Source: Rhizobium giardinii bv. giardinii H152
GTDB lineage: Bacteria > Pseudomonadota > Alphaproteobacteria > Rhizobiales > Rhizobiaceae
Reading direction: 5' to 3'
NCBI RefSeq assembly: GCF_000379605.1
Contig: NZ_KB902702.1
Coordinates: 210,922-274,921 of the forward strand
Length of the DNA: 64,000 nt
Shown here: in pieces, positions 55,357-64,000 of the stretch
Numbering within the stretch: the stretch's first letter is position 1
Layout: every line of letters starts with the position of its first letter
Position numbers and translations under genes: made by a program
Notes under the pieces: generated by a model
What the model was told of the DNA's origin: nothing
The model's database searches: none
The model's input: only the letters and a program-made list of their open reading frames with translations

Positions 55357-56100
55357 TCAGGCCGCCATGGTCTCGCCCTGGCGCTGGAAGATGTGGGTGA
55401 GGAACCGGTCCATCCAGTCGCGCAGAGGGCCGTCATGGTCCATCCGGCCTTCCAGATGCGCGCGGCCGACCTGCGCGCCGGGCAGTTCAAAGCGGTGTGC
55501 GCCGTGCACGACCCATCGATGCATCATCACCCGTGTCAGCTCGCCGTGAAACTGGATGCCCCAGGCATTCTCGCCATAGCGGAAGGCCTGGTTGGGATAG
55601 GTGCTGCCCGACGCGAGCAGTTCGGCGCCGACCGGCAGGTCGAACCCTTCGCGGTGGAACTGGTAGACCATCGACGGCCATTCCATCAGCGCGCGGCCCC
55701 TCTCGGTCGCTTCCAGCGGATACCAGCCGATTTCGGTCAGCCCCTCATGATGCGGCGCGACGACGCCACCCAAATGCCGGACCAGCATCTGGGCGCCGAG
55801 GCAGATGCCGAGGAACGGCTTGTTTTCCGACAGCGGTACGGAGAGCCAGTCGATCTCGCGGCGGATGAACTCCTCGTCGTCGTTGGCGCTCATCGGCCCG
55901 CCGAAGACAACGGCGCCGGCATGATCTTCGAGCGTTGCAGGCAGCGCCTCGCCCAGCACCGGGCGCCGGATGTCGAGGCTGAAGCCTTTCTCCAGCAGCA
56001 AATGTCCGACCCGTCCGGGACTGGAGCGTTCCTGATGCAGGATGATCAGGACCGGCTTGCCGGTCGTGCGCGTGTAGAACGTGCGGTCGTCGAAAAGCAT
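55357..56100 (-). CDS. class I glutamine amidotransferase-like protein
   Basis: A 247-residue GATase1 domain protein. The nucleophile is in FLGICLGAQMLVRHLGG, with GIQFHGELTR carrying the His. GGPMSANDDEEFIRREI fits the GMP-synthase-like amidotransferase group; the partner synthase or true substrate is not in the window. The start at 56100 (MLFDDRTFY) is one base from the stop codon of the TerB-family gene, so the two form an operon. Confidence 0.9.
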   Translation of the reverse strand: MLFDDRTFYTRTTGKPVLIILHQERSSPGRVGHLLLEKGFSLDIRRPVLGEALPATLEDHAGAVVFGGPMSANDDEEFIRREIDWLSVPLSENKPFLGICLGAQMLVRHLGGVVAPHHEGLTEIGWYPLEATERGRALMEWPSMVYQFHREGFDLPVGAELLASGSTYPNQAFRYGENAWGIQFHGELTRVMMHRWVVHGAHRFELPGAQVGRAHLEGRMDHDGPLRDWMDRFLTHIFQRQGETMAA

Positions 56101-56101
56101 C

Positions 56102-56590
56102 TCACTTTTCCTGTTGCGCGGTCTCCTCCTCCGCGATCCTGAATTTGGCGGCCACCTCCTGCCGCTTGATGATCCTGTCCCTGCCGGAAACGCCAAGAAG
56201 ATCGGCGATGCGCCAGATCACGTGGTCTTCCATTTCGCTGCGTTCGCCATCTGCATAGACAATCTCCCACAACATGCCGATTAGGTCGATCCGCTGTTCC
56301 TCGGAAAAATGCCGTTTGATGTCGGATGTGAAACGGAAATAGTCGATAGCCTCGCTCTCGGCCGTCTCGCCGGCGGCAATCAGGGCGTCGAGTGCCGCAT
56401 CGTCCAGCTTGTAGTGATCCTTGATCATCGAGCGCACCTTGCGGCGCTCCTTCTCGTCGGTCTCGCCGTCGGCCTCCATCACCTGAATGCAGAGCGCCAT
56501 GATGGCGATGCGCGGATCGCCGGGCTCGATCGAGGAGGCATGCCCGTGTCCAGTCAGGCTGTCGAGGAACGTTTTGAATCTGTCAAACAT
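56102..56590 (-). CDS. TerB-family tellurite resistance protein
   Basis: A 162-residue TerB-like all-helical protein (co-chaperone DjlA N-terminal-like). Features: HGHASSIEPGDPRIAIMALC, then a TDEKERRKVRSMIKDHYKLD and SDIKRHFSEEQRIDLIGMLW with acidic residues that bind metal. The role is probably stress-related; unproven. It lies 1 bp from the amidotransferase gene. Confidence 0.88.
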   Translation of the reverse strand: MFDRFKTFLDSLTGHGHASSIEPGDPRIAIMALCIQVMEADGETDEKERRKVRSMIKDHYKLDDAALDALIAAGETAESEAIDYFRFTSDIKRHFSEEQRIDLIGMLWEIVYADGERSEMEDHVIWRIADLLGVSGRDRIIKRQEVAAKFRIAEEETAQQEK

Positions 56591-56616
56591 GCGGGTCCGT
56601 CAAAGGTCGGAGGTTC

Positions 56617-58266
56617 TCAAAACAGGCGGAAGCTCGCTTTTGCCAGCGGTTTGTCGCTGTCGTCGCGCACGCCCGGATCATCCGGCGGGCGGCCGAAGAA
56701 CGGCTCGACGACAGGCTCTTCGGTCCTGGCCGGCGCGGGTTTCTTTTCAACCTTCACGGGCTCCGGCACGATCACCGATTCGCTCGGTCCCGGCACGGCG
56801 GTGGTCTCGACCACCTCCTCGGTTTTCTCCGGGGTTTCGATGACGTGCTTCGGCTTTGCAGGCGTCTCGGCCTGCTGAGGCTCCGGCTCGGCGCGCTGGT
56901 GGGTGACGGCAACCGGCGGCAGGCTGCGGATCGCCGCGTCGGCTGCTTCCAGCGTGCCCTCTTCGACCGGGCCGGCAATCTGGCCGACCGGCTGTTTCCA
57001 TTCGAAGGCGTCGAGACGGCCGCTGACGGGCGAGACCGGCAGCCACTCAGGCGAGGTGACGCCATCGGCGGTCCAGGCGGGGTCGCGCGGGCTCTTCAGC
57101 GCCTGGTTCATCCAGTGGCGGATGCGGCCGTCATCGCCGGTATCGGCCTCCTCGATATCGGCAAGCAGCAGGAAGATGCCCTCGTTCGGCTGGATACGGG
57201 CCGCGGCCTCCGCCTTGGCGCGAGCCAGGGACAGTTCGCGGGCTTCCAGCGCGCTTTCGGCAACCGCGGCCAAGGCCACCGCATTGTTCGGCCTGAGCGC
57301 CTCGAGCTTGCTTGCCCGCTTCAGGCGGTCGAGGGCCGAATCGCCGCTGCGGGCGCGGACGTAGAGCCTGGCGATTTCCGGATGCGGTTCCTGCTTCCAG
57401 AGCTTTTCCAGGATGGAGGCCGCCTTGCGCAGGTTGTCTTCGCGAAACAGCGCCTTGGCGGCGATGAGGCCGGCCGGCACCAGGTCGTCGGCGAGCTTCA
57501 GGGCGGCCAGCGCGTCGTCGCGGGCGCCTTTCGGATCGGCCTCCAGCTTTTCGGTGGCGCGGGCCGTCAGAAGCACGGCCTTCTTGCGGTCGGCCTCCTT
57601 GCGGTCGATGACGTGGCTGGCGCGGCTCTGGTCGAGAAGGCGGATGGCTTCGTCCCACTGGCCGGTCTGGCTGCGATAGTCGAGCGCTGCCAGCGTCGCC
57701 CAGGGCAGATGCGGCGCCTTGTCGGCGGCGCGCTCGGCAAATTGCCGTGCGGCCTCGTTGGCGCCCAGCCGCTTGGCTTCGAGATAGAGGCCGCGCAGGC
57801 CGAGTTCGCGCGTCTCAGGGTCGTCGGCCATCAGTTCGAACTTCTTGCGGGCGTCGTCATATTTGCCCTCGATCAGCGCCGTCTGCGCTTCCAGCAGGTG
57901 GATCAGCGGCTCCTGGTCGGAACTCAAAAGGCCGCGCGTGCGCGCCGTCATCTTGCGGGCAAGGGCGCTGTCGCCAGCGCCGGCTGCGATCAGGCCGGTC
58001 GACAGCGCCTGGTAGCCGCGGTCACGCTTGCGGGCGCGGAAATAGCGGGAGATCGAGTGCGGCGACAGCCAGACGACGCGGATCACCCAGATGACGATGA
58101 GGACGGCGGCGATCAGCGAAGCGAGCAGCGTCGCTGCCACCATCAGGCTCATCTCGACGCGGCTTCCCTGCCAGATCAGCGACAATTCGCCGGGACGGTC
58201 GGCCAGCCAGGCAAAGCCGGCGCCGAGGGCAAGGACGATGAGAACGTAGAACAGAATACGGATCAT
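56617..58266 (-). CDS. hemY: heme biosynthesis protein HemY
   Basis: A 549-residue HemY-like protein. Two N-terminal membrane segments (1–23 and 40–65) flank a short periplasmic loop, as in E. coli HemY. A large TPR region follows (100–370), and the C-terminus is Pro/Glu/Lys-rich. HemY is linked to protoheme synthesis, possibly as a scaffold or chaperone. It belongs to the hemC–hemD–Mic60–hemY cluster, 10 bp from the previous gene. Confidence 0.94.
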   Translation of the reverse strand: MIRILFYVLIVLALGAGFAWLADRPGELSLIWQGSRVEMSLMVAATLLASLIAAVLIVIWVIRVVWLSPHSISRYFRARKRDRGYQALSTGLIAAGAGDSALARKMTARTRGLLSSDQEPLIHLLEAQTALIEGKYDDARKKFELMADDPETRELGLRGLYLEAKRLGANEAARQFAERAADKAPHLPWATLAALDYRSQTGQWDEAIRLLDQSRASHVIDRKEADRKKAVLLTARATEKLEADPKGARDDALAALKLADDLVPAGLIAAKALFREDNLRKAASILEKLWKQEPHPEIARLYVRARSGDSALDRLKRASKLEALRPNNAVALAAVAESALEARELSLARAKAEAAARIQPNEGIFLLLADIEEADTGDDGRIRHWMNQALKSPRDPAWTADGVTSPEWLPVSPVSGRLDAFEWKQPVGQIAGPVEEGTLEAADAAIRSLPPVAVTHQRAEPEPQQAETPAKPKHVIETPEKTEEVVETTAVPGPSESVIVPEPVKVEKKPAPARTEEPVVEPFFGRPPDDPGVRDDSDKPLAKASFRLF

Positions 58267-58276
58267 GAACTCTTCC

Positions 58277-59605
58277 TTAGCCCTGGTTGGCCGTCATGGC
58301 GCCGGCAACGGCCGCGTCGATCAAACCTTCGACACGGATGCGCTGGTCGAGCCGGGTTTTGAAATCGGCTCCGGCGGTTTTCGCCGGTTCAGGCAGTGCC
58401 TGCCATTCGAGGCTCGCGCCCTTCAGGTCGCCATTGGTCAGCTTGTCCTCGATGCGGGCGACGACCGCTTCAGGTCCGTCTCCCTCGACGCTGCCGACGG
58501 GGCGGATGCGGATGGCGGACGAGGCGCTGTCCATCAGGCGGGAGAAAATGCCCTGGTCGGGGTCGCTGTGCCGGGTGGCTTCCAGCATCGCATCGGCGGT
58601 TGCCGGAAAGTCGCGCACCAGATCGGCGCGCGGCGAAACGCCGAGTGCGGCGTCGCCGGCAAGGCCGGTGACGGCCGGATCGGTGGCGGCGATGCTCTTC
58701 AGGGCGTCGAGTTCGGCGAGAAACGGCCCTCCGCGGTCGATCGCCGTTTTCAGCGCGGTAACGGCCACGGCGCGGGCCAGCTGCACGTCGCTGGCCGGTT
58801 CGTCGATCTTCTTCTCCGCCGCCTCGATGCGGGTCGAAAGCTCGGATTTCGCCGTTTCCGTCGATTGCTGGGTATCGGCAAGGGCCGATTTCAGCGTTGC
58901 AATCTCGGTGGTCAGGTTGGCAATCTGGGCATCAAGGCCGGACATGTCGGTCGCTGCGCCGTTACCGGTCTCGGCGGTCTTCTTCTCCAGTTCGGCGATG
59001 CGGGCTTCCAGCGGGCCGAGATCGACGCTTGCCGAGGCTGAAGGGGCTGCAGCGAGCTGCGCCTTGATCGCTTCGACATCGCTGGCAAGGCTCTGTTCGA
59101 CGGCCGTCTCGCCCCTACCGGGTCCGAGCGCCGGCAGGAAGCCGGCATATTGCAGGCCGCCGGCGCCGAGAAGCGTGATCAGGCCGCCGAGAATGCCGGC
59201 GGCAAGGGCGCCCGAATTCGAGGTGCGGCGCGGTTCGGCATGGATTGGCCCGGCCGGCTGTTCCGCTGCCGCCGAGGTCGGTTCCTCGGCAAAGACGGCT
59301 GCAGCCGCTTGCGCGCGCGCATCTTCTTCATCCGAGGCGGAACTGTCGGCGTCTTCGGAACTGCGAGTGTCTTTGGAAATACCGGTGGCTGGTTCCTGGA
59401 TGTCCGTCGGCTCGGGAATGTCGGCGCGGACGGTTTCGTCCGCTTCATCCGCCCGGATGTCCGCCGCGTCGCCAACGACCGCTTCGCCTTCGGAGGCGGC
59501 ATCGACGGTTTTCGTATCGTCCTCTGGCGCCGCATTGGCTTCCAGGTCGATCGTCACCGGCTCCTGATCGGACTTCGAGCGGCGCGGAGGATTTTCCGGT
59601 CCCAT
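58277..59605 (-). CDS. Mic60/mitofilin-like membrane protein (COG4223)
   Basis: A 442-residue protein with a charged, low-complexity cytoplasmic N-terminus (1–130), one transmembrane helix (about 135–156), a coiled-coil region (175–265) and a C-terminal mitofilin-type domain ending LEWQALPEPAKTAGADFKTR. Alphaproteobacterial Mic60, the ancestor of the mitochondrial cristae protein, is typically encoded in this exact place between hemD and hemY. It probably shapes or tethers the inner membrane. Confidence 0.85.
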   Translation of the reverse strand: MGPENPPRRSKSDQEPVTIDLEANAAPEDDTKTVDAASEGEAVVGDAADIRADEADETVRADIPEPTDIQEPATGISKDTRSSEDADSSASDEEDARAQAAAAVFAEEPTSAAAEQPAGPIHAEPRRTSNSGALAAGILGGLITLLGAGGLQYAGFLPALGPGRGETAVEQSLASDVEAIKAQLAAAPSASASVDLGPLEARIAELEKKTAETGNGAATDMSGLDAQIANLTTEIATLKSALADTQQSTETAKSELSTRIEAAEKKIDEPASDVQLARAVAVTALKTAIDRGGPFLAELDALKSIAATDPAVTGLAGDAALGVSPRADLVRDFPATADAMLEATRHSDPDQGIFSRLMDSASSAIRIRPVGSVEGDGPEAVVARIEDKLTNGDLKGASLEWQALPEPAKTAGADFKTRLDQRIRVEGLIDAAVAGAMTANQG

Positions 59606-59744
59606 GATGATCTCTTCCCGTTATCGCATGAACTTAAGGCACTGCGTTAAACCTAGACATGGAGCGGGAAGAGGGAAAGCCCCCCAGCGACAATTCCTTG
59701 CCCGGCTGCTGATAGACAAAAGCCACGTGCATGACGGTGGCCGG

Positions 59745-60455
59745 TCAGAGCAGCGCGAAAAGACTTGTTTCATTGGGTTCAGCCGCAATGGCGATTTGGC
59801 CGATCCCTCGTGGCACGGCATCCGCCACATGGTCGCTCAGGCAGAGCAGCCGCATGTCGCGAAACGCGGTTTTTGTCGCCATGGCATCCAGAGCGAAGAA
59901 ATGCCGGGCGGTTTCGTGGGAGTAAAAGAGAACGGCCCGCGGTTTGCGCGATGAAAGCAGGTTTTCAATGGTTTCCGGCGCATGGGCGATGGGAGACATC
60001 CGATAGACTTCCGCGACGCGGCAGCGGATTCCCGCCTGCCGCAGCGCCGTTTCGAAGCCAGGCGATCGAGGCAGGCCGGCCAGATAGGCAAGGCCGTGGT
60101 CAAGGCTCTTGGCGGTGTCGGCAATGCGCTGCGCAAGCCCCAAGCCTGTCCCGGGGCCGGCGATAACCGATCGGAAACCCAATGCCCTTGCCGCGTCGGT
60201 CGTTGCCGTGCCGACGCAGTAGACCGGCGTCTGCAGGTGCTGCGCTAATTGATCTTTGATGGCAGACAGCGCACGAACGGCTTCCGCGCTGGTAATGGCA
60301 ATCGCCGCATGGGGAAGGGACAACGCATCCAGCGCCGCCTGCGGCTGGTGGACCGCTTCCATCATCGGCAGGACGATGGCTTCATGGCCCAGCGCTTCGA
60401 GCCTTGCCGCCGTTGCCGCCGCTGAGGGTTGCGGCCGGGTGACAAGGACGCGCAT
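59745..60455 (-). CDS. hemD: uroporphyrinogen-III synthase
   Basis: A 236-residue HemD cyclising hydroxymethylbilane to uroporphyrinogen III. The sequence is weakly conserved in this family; RVLVTRPQPSAAATAARLEA at the start, ITSAEAVRAL near 51, VGTATTDAARALGF near 77 and a C-terminal segment are typical. It is 3 bp from hemC and overlaps no other gene. A 139-bp gap separates it from the Mic60-like gene. Confidence 0.93.
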   Translation of the reverse strand: MRVLVTRPQPSAAATAARLEALGHEAIVLPMMEAVHQPQAALDALSLPHAAIAITSAEAVRALSAIKDQLAQHLQTPVYCVGTATTDAARALGFRSVIAGPGTGLGLAQRIADTAKSLDHGLAYLAGLPRSPGFETALRQAGIRCRVAEVYRMSPIAHAPETIENLLSSRKPRAVLFYSHETARHFFALDAMATKTAFRDMRLLCLSDHVADAVPRGIGQIAIAAEPNETSLFALL

Positions 60456-60458
60456 GGC

Positions 60459-61388
60459 TCAGGTCCAGCTCAAGAAGAAGTCCGGCCCGGCCTCAAGGCG
60501 GATATCCTCGCCGGCCTTGGCGCCCAGTTGCCCGGCGTTTACGGCCTTGCCCTCGGTCGCAACCCGGAAATGCTGGCTGCCGTCCGGTGTCAGTACCATG
60601 CCGGAGAAGCGGATCGCCTCGCCATCCGAGACGGCATAACCGGCAATCGGCGTGCGGCAGGAGCCGTCCAGCGTCGACAAAAAGGCCCGTTCGCAGGTGA
60701 CGGCCTGATGTGTCCTGACGTCGTTGATCGCTTCCAGCAGGCCGTTGACACGGTCGTCACCAATGCGGCTTTCGATGCAGATCGCGCCCTGGGCCGGTGC
60801 CGGCGGGAAGATTTCCGGATCGAGGATTTCCGTCGGCACATCGTCCTTGCCGAGCCGCTTCAGCCCGGCGAAGGCGAGCAGCGTCGCATCGACCTGGCCC
60901 TCCGCCAGTTTCCTCAAGCGCGTATCGACCAGGCCGCGATAGGTGATGACGTTGATATCCGGCCGCAGCCGTTTGATCAGCGCCTGGCGCCGGAGCGACG
61001 ACGAGCCGATGGTGGCGCCCTCAGGCAAGTCCAGCAGTTTGGCGGCGGTGCGGCCGATGAAAGCGTCGCGGGCATCCTCGCGCGGCAGATAGGCGGAGAG
61101 GAACAGCCCGCCGGGCAGTTTCGTCGGCATGTCCTTGGAGGAGTGCACGGCGAAATCGAGGCCGCCGGAGAGAAGCATGTCCTCGAGCTCCTGGGTGAAA
61201 AGCCCCTTGCCGCCGATCGCTGCAAGCGAGCGGTCGGTGATGCGGTCGCCCATGGTCGACAGCACGACGATCTCGAACATTTCGGGCGGCAGGCCGTGCG
61301 CGGCCATCAGGCGATCCCGCGTTTCATGCGCCTGTGCCAGCGCCAAGGGGCTGCCCCGCGTGCCGATCCGGAAAGGTTTTGTTTGCAT
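60459..61388 (-). CDS. hemC: porphobilinogen deaminase
   Basis: A 309-residue HemC, joining four porphobilinogens into hydroxymethylbilane. The dipyrromethane cofactor attaches to Cys244 in [14 protein letters not shown]. Other motifs are [11 protein letters not shown] near 9–19, VHSSKDMPT near 81 and [17 protein letters not shown] near 128–144. The start at 61388 (MQTKPFRIG) is the family start. It diverges from tsaD across 76 bp. Confidence 0.97.
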   Translation of the reverse strand: MQTKPFRIGTRGSPLALAQAHETRDRLMAAHGLPPEMFEIVVLSTMGDRITDRSLAAIGGKGLFTQELEDMLLSGGLDFAVHSSKDMPTKLPGGLFLSAYLPREDARDAFIGRTAAKLLDLPEGATIGSSSLRRQALIKRLRPDINVITYRGLVDTRLRKLAEGQVDATLLAFAGLKRLGKDDVPTEILDPEIFPPAPAQGAICIESRIGDDRVNGLLEAINDVRTHQAVTCERAFLSTLDGSCRTPIAGYAVSDGEAIRFSGMVLTPDGSQHFRVATEGKAVNAGQLGAKAGEDIRLEAGPDFFLSWT

Positions 61389-61464
61389 CCACTGCGATCC
61401 GTTGTTACCGGAGTTCCGTGTATCCGCCTTTCCCCGCGACCGCAATATTCGAGTAAAATGGCCC

Positions 61465-62562
61465 ATGTCTCCGCGCTTACGCATCCTCGGTATCGAAACA
61501 AGCTGCGATGAAACGGCAGCTTCGGTGGTGCTGCGCGATGAGGACGGCCACGGCGAGATCGCCAGTGACGTGGTGCTGAGCCAATTGGAAGAGCACAGCG
61601 TCTATGGCGGCGTCGTGCCGGAAATCGCCGCGCGCGCCCATGTCGAGGCGCTGGATACGCTGGTCGAGGAAGCGCTGTTGCGCGCCGGCGTGACGCTTGC
61701 CGATATCGACGCGATCGCTGCCACCAGCGGGCCGGGCCTGATCGGCGGCCTGCTCGTCGGACTGATGACGGGCAAGGCGATCGCGCGGGCGTCGGGCAAG
61801 CCGCTCTATGCGGTTAATCATCTCGAAGGCCATGCGCTGACGGCGCGGCTGACGGATGGGCTGTCCTTTCCCTATCTGATGCTCTTGGTGTCCGGCGGCC
61901 ACACGCAGCTCATTCTGGTGAGGGATGTCGGCGTCTACGAGCGCTGGGGCACGACCATCGACGATGCGCTGGGCGAAGCCTTCGACAAGACAGCCAAGCT
62001 GCTGGGATTGCCTTATCCGGGCGGACCGGCCGTCGAGCGTGCGGCAAAAAGCGGCAATCCGGATCGCTTCTCTTTCCCGCGCCCTCTGGTCGGCGAGGCG
62101 CGCCTCGATTTCTCCTTCTCCGGCCTGAAAACGGCCGTGCGCCAAGCGGCACAGTCGATCGAGCCGGTGACCGAGCAGGACATCGCCGATATCTGCGCCT
62201 CCTTCCAGAAGGCGATTTCGCGGACGCTGAAGGATCGTATCGGCCGGGGGCTCGCCCGCTTCAAGGGCGAGTTTGCCGGCACCGTCGATCATCCGGCGCT
62301 GGTCGTGGCCGGCGGTGTCGCCGCCAACCAGACGCTGCGGGCAACGCTGCAGGACCTGTGCGACAAGAACGGTTTCCGCTTTGTCGCGCCGCCGCTGCAG
62401 CTGTGCACCGACAATGCGGCGATGATTGCCTGGGCCGGGGCAGAGCGTTTGGCAGCGGGGCTGCCGGCCGATGAACTCGATGTGGCGCCACGTTCGCGCT
62501 GGCCGCTCGATGCCGATGCGAAGGCCCTGATCGGTTTTGGCAAACGGGGAGCGAAGGCCTGA
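61465..62562 (+). CDS. tsaD: tRNA N6-threonylcarbamoyladenosine transferase TsaD
   Basis: A 365-residue TsaD (Kae1 family), catalysing the t6A37 modification of tRNAs. The metal-binding HLEGH is in [15 protein letters not shown] near 117, with [10 protein letters not shown] at 11–20 and [12 protein letters not shown] near 141. The start at 61465 ([11 protein letters not shown]) is the family start; upstream open frame is antisense hemC. Its stop codon overlaps the start of gpsA by one base. Confidence 0.97.
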   Translation: MSPRLRILGIETSCDETAASVVLRDEDGHGEIASDVVLSQLEEHSVYGGVVPEIAARAHVEALDTLVEEALLRAGVTLADIDAIAATSGPGLIGGLLVGLMTGKAIARASGKPLYAVNHLEGHALTARLTDGLSFPYLMLLVSGGHTQLILVRDVGVYERWGTTIDDALGEAFDKTAKLLGLPYPGGPAVERAAKSGNPDRFSFPRPLVGEARLDFSFSGLKTAVRQAAQSIEPVTEQDIADICASFQKAISRTLKDRIGRGLARFKGEFAGTVDHPALVVAGGVAANQTLRATLQDLCDKNGFRFVAPPLQLCTDNAAMIAWAGAERLAAGLPADELDVAPRSRWPLDADAKALIGFGKRGAKA

Positions 62563-63563
62563 TGACAGCAGCAAGCGCACAAGACAACCGCATCGTCGTC
62601 GTCGGTTCCGGCGCCTTCGGCACGGCGCTCGCCGCCGTTGCCGCCGCATCGGGCAAGGCAGCGGTGACGCTGCTTACCCGCCGCGAGAGCATCGTCGAGG
62701 ATTTCAAGCAAACCGGCCGCAACGACAGCGCACTGCCGGGTATCGACCTGCCTGAAAGATTGACAGTCTCCGACGATCCGACGGTGTTGGAAGGGGCGGG
62801 TATCGTGCTCTTTGCCATGCCGTCCCAGGCGCAGCGCGAGGCGGCGCGTTCGTTGCACGGCTTCATCGGCAAGGGTGCGGATGTGGTCATCTGCGCCAAG
62901 GGCATCGAGCGTGTGAGCGGCCGCCTGCTGACCGATGTCGTCGAGGAAGAGCTGCATCTGCAGAACGTCGCCGTGCTCTCCGGCCCCGGCTTTGCCGCCG
63001 ACATCGCCAAGGGCCTGCCGACGGCGATGGTGATTGCGGCCAATGGCATCGAACGCGCGTCTCTTCTTGCCGAAGCGTTGTCGGGCGCAACATTCCGCCT
63101 CTATCCGTCGGCCGACCGGATCGGCGTGCAGCTTGGCGGTGCCCTGAAGAACGTGCTGGCGATCGCCTGCGGCATCGTCGAAGGCGCGGGGCTCGGCGAT
63201 TCCGCCCGGGCGGCGCTGATCTCGCGCGGTCTCGCCGAAATGTCGCGTTTCGTCGCGGCGCGCGGCGGCGAGGCCGATACGGTGCGCGGGCTCTCGGGCC
63301 TCGGCGACCTCGTGCTGACGGCGACCAGCCATCAGTCGCGCAATCTTCGCTACGGCATTGCGCTCGGCGCGAGCGGCAGCGCCAAGGGGCAGACGCGGGA
63401 ACTGGTCGAGGGCGCCTTCGCCGCCTCGGTTGCGGCCGATGTTGCACGGCAGCTGGGTGTCGATATGCCGCTCACCGAAGCGGTGGCGGCCATCATCGAC
63501 GGAAAGACGGATGTGAAGACGGCGCTGGAGCAGCTGATGTCCCGCCCGATCACGCAGGAATAA
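62562..63563 (+). CDS. gpsA: glycerol-3-phosphate dehydrogenase [NAD(P)+]
   Basis: A 333-residue GpsA supplying sn-glycerol-3-phosphate for phospholipids. The Rossmann motif [16 protein letters not shown] is at 13–28; the catalytic lysines are in ICAKGIER and [35 protein letters not shown] near 248 is a family signature. It is translationally coupled to tsaD by TGATG overlap. Confidence 0.97.
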   Translation: MTAASAQDNRIVVVGSGAFGTALAAVAAASGKAAVTLLTRRESIVEDFKQTGRNDSALPGIDLPERLTVSDDPTVLEGAGIVLFAMPSQAQREAARSLHGFIGKGADVVICAKGIERVSGRLLTDVVEEELHLQNVAVLSGPGFAADIAKGLPTAMVIAANGIERASLLAEALSGATFRLYPSADRIGVQLGGALKNVLAIACGIVEGAGLGDSARAALISRGLAEMSRFVAARGGEADTVRGLSGLGDLVLTATSHQSRNLRYGIALGASGSAKGQTRELVEGAFAASVAADVARQLGVDMPLTEAVAAIIDGKTDVKTALEQLMSRPITQE

Positions 63564-63597
63564 TCACTCCCAAGAACAGTCAATCAAGGAGAACGCC

Positions 63598-63891
63598 ATG
63601 CTGTTTGCCGTTTTGTGCACGGACAAGCCGAATGCCCTGCAACTGCGGATGGATACGCGCCCGGAACACATCGCCTTTATCGACGAGCTCAATGCCAAGG
63701 GCGGGCTGGCCTTCGCCGGACCGTTCCTCGACGATGCCGGCAAGCCGAATGGCAGCCTGGTCGTGATCAGGGCGGAAACGATCGAGGAAGCCCGCGCGAT
63801 CGCCGCCGCAGACCCCTATGCCAAGGCCGGCCTGTTTGCCCAGGTCGACATCAGGCCCTGGAACTGGGTCTTCAACAAGCCGGAGGCTTGA
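63598..63891 (+). CDS. YciI-like protein
   Basis: A 97-residue YciI-fold protein, starting MLFAVLCTDKPNALQLRM, with GPFLDDAGKPNGSLVVI and DPYAKAGLFAQVDIRPW. The family contains a conserved His-Asp dyad (RPEHIAFIDEL) and may be an enzyme or a sensor; function not established. AAGGAG lies 8 bases before the ATG. It is in an operon-like run with gpsA and the EVE gene. Confidence 0.9.
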   Translation: MLFAVLCTDKPNALQLRMDTRPEHIAFIDELNAKGGLAFAGPFLDDAGKPNGSLVVIRAETIEEARAIAAADPYAKAGLFAQVDIRPWNWVFNKPEA

Positions 63892-63893
63892 GC

Positions 63894-64000
63894 GTGGCAT
63901 ACTGGCTTTACAAATCCGAGCCGTTCAAGTGGTCTTGGGCAATGCAGAAGGATGCCGGCGACAAGGGCACCGAATGGACCGGTGTGCGCAACTACCTGGC
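63894..64000 (+). CDS. EVE-domain protein (partial, cut by window edge)
   Basis: A reading frame starting with GTG at 63894, GGAGG lying 8 bases upstream. The visible part, MAYWLYKSEPFKWSWAMQKD then GTEWTGVRNYL, is the beginning of an EVE (PUA-like) domain that binds modified bases. The gene continues beyond the window. Confidence 0.85.
   Translation, partial: MAYWLYKSEPFKWSWAMQKDAGDKGTEWTGVRNYL

Overview
The window is a 64 kb piece of a GC-rich alphaproteobacterial chromosome, almost certainly from the Rhizobiaceae (Rhizobium/Agrobacterium/Ensifer/Shinella group). Evidence read in the sequence: the ffh–chorismate mutase–rpsP–rimM–trmD–rplS order, the hemC–hemD–Mic60-like–hemY cluster divergent from tsaD–gpsA, a SAM-II riboswitch in front of metA, EcfG-type (GGAAC-N16-CGTT) promoters, two RpoH-era stress features, and palindromic intergenic repeats of the rhizobial mosaic type. 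It is mainly core chromosome: I see no insertion sequence, prophage, integrase, CRISPR array or toxin–antitoxin module.

Layout. 0.2–8 kb: a GFA-family protein, an MBL-fold hydrolase, then the translation/secretion block (ffh, chorismate mutase, rpsP, rimM, trmD, rplS) with two intrinsic terminators, followed by the 3' remnant of a SAM methyltransferase gene. 8–14.3 kb: NTF2-like protein, amino-acid ABC transporter (binding protein and permease, no ATPase), leuC, a SixA-type phosphatase, and an L,D-transpeptidase pair. 14.4–24 kb: an OmpR-type regulator (CenR-like), a cNMP-binding protein, xthA, lolA, ftsK, and amtB/glnK behind a sigma-54-type promoter, then tesB. 24–34.6 kb: a UbiH-type monooxygenase, Trm112/LON-domain/thioredoxin/YbaK genes, one tRNA-Gly(GCC), a second GFA protein, a small basic protein behind an EcfG promoter, SDR, galM, metA with its riboswitch, and rlpA. 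34.6–43.2 kb: ankyrin and YHS-domain exported proteins, a class III adenylate cyclase with TPRs, uup, thiamine pyrophosphokinase, and a divergent marR/DHA2 exporter pair. 43.4–51.3 kb: TPP riboswitch and thiBPQ, an M48 lipoprotein peptidase, an orphan lacI with three operators, and rpoH2 behind an EcfG promoter. 51.8–64 kb: GNAT, ppa, yggT, an MFS exporter, a glutamine amidotransferase/TerB pair, the heme cluster, tsaD–gpsA, YciI, and the start of an EVE-domain gene cut by the window edge.

How parts work together. Three metabolic circuits can be read directly: SAM to metA (riboswitch plus intrinsic terminator), TPP to thiBPQ (riboswitch) with thiamine pyrophosphokinase 2.7 kb upstream, and nitrogen status to glnK–amtB (sigma-54 promoter). 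The general stress response is represented by two EcfG-type promoters, one for rpoH2 and one for an uncharacterised small basic protein.

I did not find a clearly new multi-gene system. The most interesting leads are the EcfG-controlled small protein with a start-less ORF behind it, the orphan LacI locus, several gene remnants, and the cis-regulatory elements.
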